Assembly: GCF_028858725.1 (NCBI RefSeq)
Contig: NC_084760.1
Coordinates: forward strand, 9,250,867 to 9,314,866
Direction: 5' to 3'
DNA: 64,000 nt
DNA from: Colius striatus
Taxonomy: Eukaryota > Chordata > Aves > Coliiformes > Coliidae
This document shows positions 1 to 11,300 of this stretch, piece after piece (the stretch's first letter is position 1; each line of letters starts with the position of its first letter). Position numbers and translations under genes: made by a program. The notes beneath the pieces were generated by a model. It did not search any database, was not told where the DNA came from, and saw only the letters and a program-made list of their open reading frames with translations.

Positions 1-3000
1 TCTTCTTGCCACTCACTCTCCATTTGCCTACTACCCACCTGCCTTTTAAATTTAACTAATTAATTTCCCCCCCACCATTTGTCTCCTGTTTGCCTTTCTT
101 TTTATATACTCCTGAGCAGCATTCAGCTCCTGGAGCCACCCAGGCTCCACCATCACCACAGCACCTCACCATAGCGAGGGGTCAGAAACTGTTTTCTCTC
201 ATGGTCTCCCACCGTGTGGACCCTTCCCACTGCAGTAAGGTTTTGGGCAGGAGCAGCCCTGCCTGTGGTAGGCACAGAAGACCATTCCCAGGGCCATTCA
301 AATGACTGACTGTGGTGGCAGCACCTCAGTTTGTAGTATGGCAATGTCGATTGTAACCTCCCAGGGAAAGAGCTTGACTACTCTTGGTTTAACTTCCCTA
401 TGAGCATCTTCTGTGGTGCAAACCTAGCCACAAATGTACTCAGAGGTGAGGGGCAAGGCAAAGGTGACATGCCACGATACAGCAGTGGGATATATCATAG
501 CTGGATGGATGGTATGCATAGGAGAAGAAAAACCTCAAAGATGGCCATAGACAGAGCTACTCATCTGAGCTGCAAGCTGATTTGAGACGTTAACACTCTG
601 CTTTTTCTTTCCTTCTCTCCCAGCCTCATCCCTGACTGGCAAATCCATCACTACATCCCTACTCTGGAGAATATAACCATAAATCTCCATAACTATGCCT
701 TGTCCCTTCTGTTGACTGGGTTGTTTCAGGCACAAATGTATGTTAGAACATTTCTCATAGATCTAAGCAGAAGTTTGTAGCTGGGGAAAGATGCTGCACT
801 CTGATTCCTTGCTTTTGCTAGAAGATATCTCCCCACCTTCAGAACATCCATTTCACAACAGAGATTTAGAACCAAAGTGAGTTTTCATGATGGATCTATG
901 TGGCTTCTCTTTAGAAACAACTCTGAACACAATGCATTGTTTCTGTGGTTATAAGGATGGCTTCCCAAACTGGAAAGCAGTGGCACAAAAGACACCAGGA
1001 AGAGTCTTCCCAACACAAGGAAACTGTGGGTTGTTGCTCTGGAAATTATAATTGCAGTTCAATTAACAAAGGAAGATCAGTTTCTTCTCTTTCCTGACAA
1101 AGGTCAGGCTCTCTGTTGTCACCTGTAGGAACTATGCTGTGGATTAACAAATAGGATGACATGATCTCTGCCCATTCTCCTCCTCTCAGCTACACGTAGT
1201 CCAAACTCTGTAAAATCCTGCTGGGAGCCCTTGAGAAATGTCCTCACTTACTTCCAAAAAAAAAGATAAAATCTGTTCTGAAACACAAAACCATGAATTT
1301 GTTGGTGAAATGTTACACTGTGAAAAATACTCTTGGCCACCTCCAAGAAACCGACAATGACCGTTCCTTTGTCCAGGGTTTGTGGTTTTGCTCTCTTACA
1401 CAGTGCAAACATTTGTGGATGCTCCCTGTTATCTTTGCTGTTTCATTTGCACAGGGGAACTGTGTCAATATTCCATGGTTTGGGTTGTCTAGAGGACATG
1501 GAAGCAGTGCTGGCAAACTTAGTTCTTTCAGGAGTAGTGGCCAAACAGTGATTATTAGAGCTGAATAATTCAGAAAGTTGTCAGATAATCTTAGCTTAGG
1601 CCCTGATCTTCCCAAGACAATGCTCATACTTCATTTTTTGCTTGCACAGTCACCCTGAAGTTGATGGGAGCAGAGCAGCGCATCTAAAACTAAGCCTGTC
1701 ATAAATCACTTTCTTGCAGCAGGGCCTCAATCACAGTCTGCTCACAGATATTCCATGGGGCCAAAAAAAAATGGAGAGAGTAAATGAGTTTGCTTTTGTC
1801 TCACTTAAACTGCTTTTGTGTTCATTTTCTGTGAATAGAACTTGGATAACAAAAAAAACCCCACCCAAAGCATGAGGAAAAAGGTTTTAAAGCCACATAT
1901 GTAAGTTTGCATAAAGAAGGATTCAGGATGGATATTTGCACAGGGTTCCTGTCAGGAAACAGAAATGATGCATATGATATATCAGAGCACCAGTAAGGAC
2001 GTACTGTGGATATGTGCTTTCAATCCAAAGAGTTAAACATTAGAAAAGGTATCTGTTGAATTCATTTGAATAACAAATAGACCGGAGAATCACAATCTGT
2101 TCTCAGCTATTCAATGGATGGCAAACAGTAATTCATTGAATATATTAGTCTCTCAATTCTAGTAATTATTAGAGCAGAGTTAGAGATTTGAAAACAGTAA
2201 TTTCAGGAGCTATAGATTATTCCTATGAGCAGCTGATAAGTGATGTTAGCGTGTGCACTTCTAGAATCCTGGCTCAGCCTCAAGTAGTTAGTAACAAATC
2301 CTCCCCACTTGCCGTTCTGTGGCTGGCTGACAGTGTGCTACTCAGCCAAGCACAGGTATAAGGATTTCTAAGATCAAAGCAAGAGTTAGTTACATTATTC
2401 ATGTGGTATTAGATTTCTGACCCCTGCTCGTAACTCTCAAATTACAGTTACGAAACTTAGTCACCTACAGTGTTTGCAGACGCATTTCAGCGACTGCTGG
2501 AACAGTCTGAGCTAGTGTGTACCATGAGTACACAGGGAAGGAAATCCTGGACATTTTCGTTTTGCATGAACATATCAATGAAAGGACTTCAAGGACAACT
2601 AGGAGAGAAAAAAAAAAACAAAAGCACTTTTGGGAAAGGAGAGAGAACACTGGAGATCTGTCAGCAGATCTGGTATTTCCAGGACCAGTGTTCATTTTTT
2701 GCAGAACCTGGTCAGGCATTGAGGCAAGTTTTGCAGCCCCCCTCTCAGGCAGCTTTTCCTGAGAGCACCCATCCCTTTGGCAGCCCTTGTGGGGAAGCTC
2801 TCAGGCTTCTGCACCCTCAGCTGCCAGATGGGTGCCAGGAGCCCCAGGCTTCTGCAGCCCCAAGAAGAGCACTGGGTGCCCCGAGGCTCTCAGCAGGGAC
2901 AGGGGGCTGTGGCCTCCCCTGTCCACAGGCTCACGATTTGGAGAATCAGATGGAAATTCTGCAGCTCTGTCTCACAGAGACAATTTAGGAAACAGTTGTC

Positions 3001-5784
3001 CTTCCCTCAGAAGTCATTTCATCAATTCAAGTCAGAAGCAGCTGGATGCCTACAGAAAAATCTGGAAGACCAGCATTACATGTGGAAAGAAGACAGAGCA
3101 CTAAGAGAGATGGCGGATTGCCATTTGTACTCACCCAATTAATATGCTTCTTCCTCCATTTGCTTACTTTGTCTTTCCAGGCTTCATAATCTCTGGTGAA
3201 CAGATCAAGGGGTGGAGCTGAACTGGCAACTGTCACCTTATAACATCACTCCTATAAACACATAGTACTAGCACAGGCAGAAGGCACCGTCGTGATGATC
3301 ATCATCCTCTGAGTCAGCCATTTGCAAACACCTTCTCCAGGCTGTCATCTTGCCACTATGAATTCAAAATCTGAGTCAGAACCCAATTTAAACTGCTATA
3401 ATTAACAGTCCCGATTTAACCAAACCTAGCAGTTTGTCATGTTGCATTCTCTGCATACATCTGAGCATCTTGTGTTGGGGCTCCTTCGTGCTCCTCTGCA
3501 TGTCCCCTTGTACTGCAGAGCAGCTCGTGGCCAAAGATCAGCAGCAGCTTTAGGCTTCTGCCAAGGGCAGAGTCCAACAGAAGCCTAACAACAAAACTCA
3601 TCCATGCCAGATTCACTTGCTTGTTAAAATAGCTAAGTACCAAACATGCTGGACTGGATGCTGCTGTGTGCTAATCTATAAATACTCATGAGTAAAAAGG
3701 GAGTGAAGCTTTGCAAGTCGTTTGTCAGTGAAACAGAGCTATTGTATAACTGGGAGGCCCATCACAATGAGAGAGATTCAAGGCAGAGCCTCACCTGGTG
3801 AAGGAAAAGCCTGGTGAGGGAAAGAGATGAAAGCATCCTGTTGTTAGGGAGCCCCAGGAAAGTTAGACTAGCCAAGATTCCTGTGTAGAAGATAACTGTG
3901 TATCAAACAAACTAAACGCGAGCACTCTTTCCCTTACTGTCTCAAAATGCTGTTGTTACTAATGAACACTTTATTCAGAGGAAGGTCTCTGGTGACTGTG
4001 GATGGCTTAGGAGCTTCTCTGTGTTTATTTTTAGGGAGTTCCCTGCATTTCTTTTTAGGGAATTGCAGATAGGTGACTTGCAGCCACAGGTTCTGGCACG
4101 TCAAAACCGTGTGTGGAAACATGTTTTTGAAAAATATTGTCTGTCTAAGATTTAGGGAGGATTTTTTCCCCTCCACTTTCTTTCCATTGCTTCTTTTCCT
4201 TTCTCTCACCATCCAGTCTGAATGATACATTTGGTCTTTCATGTTTTCCTCTTATTTTTACAGTACTGTCTTGAGACCACCGCTGTGAGCTTGTGCCTCT
4301 TAACCCAAGTGCTGAGCGAGTACAACCAGAGAACCATCCACTGCCCAGAAGTGCTTGCAATCTGCATCCCTTGGAAATATATGAAGAGGTTAACTCACAT
4401 TTATACAGCAGATCAGCAGGCAAGTTGGGATAAACTCCCTGGCTCTAAACCTGTTTTACGTAGCCTGTGCCCCAAACTGTACCCATTCTGCTGTCTGAAC
4501 ATGTTGCTGCGATTCCTCTCCCTCCTGCAGCCTCCTGTGGATGCCCATTGCACATATCCCTCTGTGAACAAACCCCATTGAGCCTGTGGCAATGGATTTT
4601 TTTTGCAATGATACATAAACAGTGCTCTACATTCTTACAGAAATATCTACATGTCATAAGTCTTTTTTTAAGCTACTGAGAAACTCATGATTCCCGTGCC
4701 AGCAGTGTCAAACGTTCCTTTTTCAGTGTTGGTCAATTTGCAGTCTTCTCGTGCTGTTGTCTTCATTATTTTGGTGTCAGTCTTACATATCACTGGATAA
4801 GTGATCATTACATGGCTTTGGAGAGAAATACATTTTTGACAGCATATCTTAAAACAGCCACAACTGTACATTTCCAGGCTGAATCAGGGAAGCATACAGC
4901 ATTCAACAAATCAAGCTTGTTCTTCACTAGCTATTACAGAACCTGTATATCCCCATCACAGGCATGTGTATAGTTTTATATGTCTGCATATACACTTACA
5001 TACGCAGAAAGAAAAACCCCATGGAGCTCTCATTTATACTCTCAATGACAAATCTGAGAAATAAAAAGATCTAGCCTCATCATAGATCTTTCTGCTTCAG
5101 TGAATTATTTTTTATTGATGTTGCAAGTCTTAATTTTAAATCCTGTTTTGATGGGGAAAAAAAAAAGTGGCTGATCATCTGGGCTGTTATTACACAAAAT
5201 ATATTTCTATCAAGTGGAAGCAAATAAAATTTGTAAAATCATCAATTACATAATTATTACAGTGGAGAAATACATTCTCCAACGTGATTTGTTAAATGGA
5301 GGAATTTAATATGAAATAGTAGATTTCCAAATTTATACAAATAACACCAGATGGTGAGTAGCTAGTTTTAATCAAATTAGATTTGATAATTATAGCTGTT
5401 TAATTTTTAGGTTTGACTCAGATTAGAAAGAATGTATTATTTCCCTGTAAATTTATTTTTAGTTTCCTTCCAAGGTTGTGGATATTTCATTGTTTGCTGT
5501 GGTCTGCAGCAGCCGAGAGCTGGTGGTCAGCTTTCTGGAGGCTCCGCTGGGTCTGACTTGGGCCTGCTTTGGCAGTCTGGAGGATGTAGCATGCCACGCT
5601 TGGCCTGGGACCCCCTTGATGCAAGGCAGAGGGAGTTTTGCCAATGGAAGCAGGAGGGAGTTTCTACCACGGCACTGAAATAGGTTTTCACAGCCCAATC
5701 TATTGGCTCCAGCCCTGCATTTGAGCTGCTTTTCAGCAAAGGAAGGAGCCTAACGAGAAAGATGTATTTGCAGTTGCATGGAGC
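1..5784. other. Intergenic DNA, no gene recognised
   Basis: I see no recognisable coding exon, RNA gene or young repeat here. Short open frames, including a 172-codon one at 2470-2988, have no familiar domain, and several frames are open together over the GC-richer 2720-2950 segment, which suggests chance. The stretches at about 2030-2240 and 5160-5440 are AT-rich and look like non-coding conserved elements in texture, but that is an impression only. Confidence 0.6.
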
Positions 5785-6290
5785 AGGTTGGCCACTTCTG
5801 GGCCCCTCACTACAAGAAGGACATTGAGGTGCTGGAGCCTGTCCAGAGACAGGCAAAGAAGCTGATGAAGGGTTTGAAGAACAAATCTGATGACGACTAG
5901 CTGAGGTAGTTTGGGATGTTTAGCCTACAGGAGGCTGAGAGTAGACAGGATCACTCTCCATAACTACCTGAAGAGGAGTTGTAGTGAGGTGGGGGTTGAT
6001 CACTTTTCTCCAGTAATGAATGATAGAGTATGAGGTAATGGATTTAAGTTGCACTAGGGGAGGTTTAGATTGGACATTAGGAGGAACTTTTTCATCCAGA
6101 GGGTTATTAAGCATTGGAAGAGGCTGCCCAACGAGGTGGTGGAGTCACCATCCCCAGAGATATTTAAATAGATGAGCTGCTGAGGGACATAGTTTAGTTC
6201 AGTGATGGGCTTGGCAATGTGAGGTTAGTGGTTGGACTCAGTGATCTTAAAGGTCTTTCCCAACCATAATGATTCTATGATTCCGTGACC
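5785..6290 (+). mobile_element. CR1 LINE fragment, 5'-truncated
   Basis: The sequence follows the 3' part of avian CR1: a segment matching the end of ORF2 (from about the 'gggcccctcactacaagaag' region), then the 3' UTR ending in 'ggttggactcagtgatctta', 'aaggtctttcccaacc' and the octamer tail 'attctatgattc'. It is 5'-truncated like most CR1 copies and has many substitutions and a broken reading frame, so it is inactive. The orientation is set by the tail lying at the right end. Confidence 0.9.
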
Positions 6291-8295
6291 CACACCCAGC
6301 CACTTGTGTTTCCATGCTGTGTCTGCAGTGACCTATTTACACATGCACATGTTTGCACTCGCTGTAGCTTGTGTCCTGCAACATTTTGGGCAGGACCATG
6401 CAAAACCTGGCCAGGCACAAGCAACAAAGAAGTGGTGAGCCCTGGGATTTATGCTCTGTTCTAACATACCCTTTCTCATCACTACTGCTTCCCAGAAGTT
6501 CATCTGCTGTGATCCCAACTTGGAGCCCACCGACTCCCAGTGACTTCACTGAGCCATGGAAATAAAGTTACAAATGTGTCTGAGCCCTTTTTAGACCATC
6601 TACAGGGTCTAAAGCTTATCTTGCAGGACCAATTCCCCGATAATCAATGCTCACAATCCCATGGGAATCACTTCTTGCCTTTGAACCAAACCAAGTGTAA
6701 CCAGGATCCATACAATTGAATCCATTCTCATTTACAGGTTTTGCAGTTTCAGCTACAAGGCCAAATTAATGCTTTCACCAACTTTTTAGGTCATGACTGC
6801 AAAAAGAGTTTGCAGCAATGTCTGAGAATGCTCAGCTTCTCCCCAGCAGTGAGACGTTGCGGGCAGAAATGATCATAACTGTGAGACATTTGCTCCTTCG
6901 GGCCTCTCTGATGCTCAAGGGAAGGACTCTTTGAGCATCACAGGGTTTGTGGCATATTTCTCAATTGCTTGAGCTGTTAACCCATCTCCTGGAGCCTGTG
7001 CACCATAAAAAGAGGTGAGGTGGGGAACAAAGAGGTTTGATTCATTAGGTCGTCACAGTACAAAAGCAATTGGAATATTGTATATTGTAATCGAACACTG
7101 TAATTTAGAATTTGAATATTCCAACTAAAAGATGTGTTCAGGATCTGCCCATAACTCTTGGAAACCATCAGCTGCTTGGAACACCCAGCAAAGAACATTT
7201 TAGACTGCAGGAAGCCAGTCTGAAGACTTACTCTCCATTTCAGATGACATTATGAAACTTAAAAGGTGCCTTAAACCTTCTCCCCTCGCTGCAGCTTTAT
7301 TAGAGGTGGCACTTGGGCTGGCAGCAGGCAAGGTGGTGCTGTCCTGCCTCTCTCTAAAGTCCTTTTTCTTTTATCTCAGTTTTCTCTCGGCGGGGTTCTT
7401 CCTCCATTATCTGCCTAGTGGAAATCCCATCTCCTGCTCTGCTTTTGTTTTTCCGTGTGTGTGCTGAAAAGTGGCCTCCCTGAATTTGTATTATATTGAT
7501 TATGTAAATCAGCACTTCTCTTCTAGATTGCTTTTTCTTTGTGAACTGGGAGTATAATTTGCAGTCTTCTACCTGATAATTGCGAGGATAATTTGAGCTG
7601 TCTCTTTGTGGAGTCATCAGTGACTGTTTTAATTTCCATATGTGAGCAGTGCTCTTTTCCTTTAAACTTTCTCTCTAATCCCATCTCCTTCCGAACTACT
7701 GGATTGATTCTGCTGTTCATAATAGCATCACCTGAATTGTATTTTGGAATTTCCTCTGCTAGTGAGATTTAAATTTATCTGCAGTGTGACAGGCTTTTCA
7801 GCATTTCCAGAAAAGATACAAGCCCGTAACTATCAGCCTGACAATAAAATTGTCTATCTGTAATGGAAAATTGAGGACTCAAATATGGTCATTTTTTTTT
7901 TCACTGTGAAAATGTTTCACAATGAAGTAAAACAATATCTCTTTCTTTTTTTTTTTTTAATGAATAGTACATGTCTTTCACTGACTTGAAATGTCAACTA
8001 TAGATACTAAAATTAAAATAATGAGAGGTTTGTGACATGCTGTTCTTTTATTCAGCACCAAACACAACCCACTTACAAAGTGCCACGGAGCACATTTAAC
8101 AGCAAATGAGATTTAATAAATCCATTCACAAGATTTCTAAAGAATAAAGAGGAAAAAAATCGAATAGCCTTTTACTGGCAAGTGTCTCAGAAAAGAAGAC
8201 CATTGCTTTATCATGCTGTTTTAAGAAAAGCACTGCAAGCAGTTCCTTTCTCTCTTGTTGATACAATATTGGTATTGGCTAAGCACCAGAAATAT
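6291..8295. other. Intergenic DNA, no gene recognised
   Basis: No coding or RNA gene is seen. The part from about 7490 to 7870 is AT-rich with little repetitive character and contains several TAAT/ATTA homeodomain-type cores. It could be a conserved non-coding element, but that cannot be shown from one sequence. Confidence 0.55.
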
Positions 8296-8375
8296 CACAG
8301 AATCATAGAATGGGAGGGGTTGGAAGGGACCTTTAGAGATCATCTAGTCCAACCCCCCTGCAGAAGCAGGTCCAT
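8296..8375 (-). mobile_element. CR1 LINE 3'-end fragment
   Basis: Short reverse-oriented CR1 tail: 'cacagaatcatagaatggg' followed by the conserved 'ggttggaagggaccttta' and 'gatcatctagtccaaccccc' block and 'ctgcagaagcaggtcc'. Only about 80 bp is recognisable. The remainder was never inserted or has decayed. Confidence 0.85.
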
Positions 8376-11300
8376 GCTGAAGTTTTATCAGATACAAGTG
8401 GAGAGGAACTCTTAGCCAATATGTTTAGGTGTGAGATCCTAAGCCAGCTCCCTTTGGCATCAGTGGCCCTCTGAAGAGAGCTCCCAGAGCATCCAGAGGC
8501 TGCATAAAGCATAATGCCAGGATGTCTCTGCAGTGGCCTGGGCAGGACTAATGAAACCATGACCATGGTTGTCTCTTCAGCTTTCCATTTCAGATCAGAC
8601 ATTTCAAGCCTGCTGCCATGGAAAATCCATGCAAGATGTGGGTGTGATCGAACTAGTTTCTTTGGGAATGAGTTTCACCAGGAAATGCACCATTAAAAAA
8701 GAGACAAATCTCTTAAGTTGGAGCAAAGTCTAAAAACTCTCTCAGGTTTCTCACCAAAACGTTTCTGCATGAAAGAAAATAAATCACGTTGACTAATTTT
8801 TATAAACACTCAATATGTCCTTCTGATACTTAAATTAGTTTGACAAATGCATCAAACGCTACATAAACTTTTCTAAATGCAAAATAGTTTGGAAAAAAAA
8901 AGTTTCAGCATGTTCCATTCCAAAAATGTCCAAAATGGGTGACACCTTGACCCAATCAATATGCTTTTTTTTCATTTCTGTCTGCAAGAGAAATGTCATG
9001 GTAATTAGTACATTTGCATGAAACATTTCCCTTTTGGACAAGCTGGGATTTTCTAATAGGAAAATATTCTGTTAAGGCACCTCACAGTTGCACCTGCAAC
9101 TAAACTCACATCTGGGCTCTGTTGAAATCAGTGGTGAATCTGTTAGAGGCTTCAAAGAACCCAGAAATACACAGGTGTAGCTACATGTGCATGAATATAT
9201 GTACCCATACCGTTTATATGTATCATCTATCTCTTACATATCTATACCTAGATAATTAAAGCTCTCCCTATATACACACCAGGAAAATGACTGGTCTAAC
9301 AGATGGGAGTCCTGCAGGAAACCCTGAGAAGAGCCAGGGTTGGGGGAGAAGCGAGGCAAAGGCATATGTTTTGTTGTAGGTTGAATTACCAGAGAGCTAA
9401 TCCCCAGGAAGGGGGTACATTTGACCTTCTGCAACATGGGGAAGCTTAACCTTTAATATTTCTCAATCAACGCATTCCAGGGGAAACTTTCTGCTTCATT
9501 GCAGTATTAAAAAGAGCATCAAGATATTTGCATTTTTAGCAAGATGGAGATTTTTTTCTCCTCCCTAAGCACTAGCCATGCAATTTGTCAACATTTACTA
9601 GCTGAACAGTCAGTTAAATGAGACCCTCTCTTAATTCTTGAAAGGTGGCCAGTTTCCCAAATTTAAACAAAGTGGCTAAAGATGTTTCTTTTTATTCTTG
9701 GTTAGCTGGTTAATGGTATGAATGTGATATTAAGCATCATTATCAACTGGTGAAAGGTGAAATGATTAAATGGAATAAGAAAAGCTACATTTCAAAATGT
9801 ATGGGACAGTATTGCTCCCAGGAGAACTCCATGATAGATTTAGGGTACAGAGAGTCAATCCTTTATCATCATGCCTGACCTGTTCTTAAATATTCTGACA
9901 TCAAACTGAACACTAAAGCATAACATTGGAATATACCATTCAAATAACAATTTAGTGATAGAAACTCATATCCTCAGAGGAAAAATTTCAGAAGCATGTC
10001 AAGTTGTTTGAATGATAGGATTGAGGGAAAAAACCATCTGTGAATGACCACTAAGAACACGTTTTCAATGCATGCACAATAGTGCTAAAAGCTGCAGATA
10101 GAAATATAACAGGCTAAAAAAATAGGCTTAGTAAATTTTCAATGCATGCAAATTAGTACTAAAAATTACAGCTATGTACATTATAGGGCAAAAAAATACA
10201 GATAAATGTTCTCCATTAGCAGTGTCCAAGCACACGTGTCTGTCTGTGTGAGTGCCTGTCTCTGCACACATGCCTGGAGCTATGAAGCAAGGGCATCCCT
10301 TTCTCTGTGACATCTATATAGAAATGCTTTTCCCCACTAGCTCTGCTTTTGAAAAGTCAGTAATATTCTCTGTCTTAAGCCCCATACAGAAATCCTCTGA
10401 GATTCATCTTCTGTTCTGACCTTAATTCTGTGAGTCATGTCTAGATACCGTAGCAACCTTTAGGTTAAAGTATGATGCATCACACACGCTCAGAGAACGG
10501 ATGCTTTAACTTCAAATTCTTTCTGCTCTTGTGTATTTATGTCAGAGCCCTAGCATTTCTCTTTCAGTGGGGAAAGGGGGAGATTATGGGCTTACTATCT
10601 GGCCAGCAGTTTCTGTACTTCAAAAAATATAGGTCTTGATAAGCAGTTTCCCTCAGCAAGGAAATCAATATCTCAGTTGGGTTTCTTAGGATAGTAGGTT
10701 CTGCATATGCCAAAATATTTGCCTGTTTATCCCTCAGCATTCACTGTAAGAAATGTGCACGTGTGTGCAAAAATGTGTGCCTGCAGAAATGTGTACAAAT
10801 ACGGATGTGAATGTTTGTAATTCTATACAGTGATGATCAAAGAGAATATCTCTGTACATGGAGGTGAAATGATGCCGTGTTCCGCGGATTCATACTGGGA
10901 GCCTTTAGATTTACTTCATCAACATATCTCACAGAATTGTCAAATGAGGCTTCAAAATGTTGAGTTAATTACAAAAGCAGAATCAGAAAGGTTAAATAAT
11001 GTTAATGTGCATCATCGGGGCAGCGCAACCTATTGAGCTCCAAGTGATGAGAATTTATTGCGGGAGTTAAGACAGGCACGTACCACGAGTGTGAGAGGAA
11101 TTAAAGTGCACCAGAGTGCTCTTTTATATCCAGTACTCCTGATAATGTTCTCACATGCTCACAGTAATAACTCTGCATTTGATTTTAATTGTTTAGCTAG
11201 CTGGACAGTGATCTCTATCTATCAAGCATTTACACTGTTTAAACTCACCCCTGAGGTATCTGGGAACTCACGGCTGGCATCCACTGATACCTCAGTAGTA

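Noticed and set aside
2470..2988. A 172-codon plus-strand open frame.
   Set aside because: No recognisable motif. Three frames are partly open in the same GC-rich patch, and no splice or promoter support is visible.
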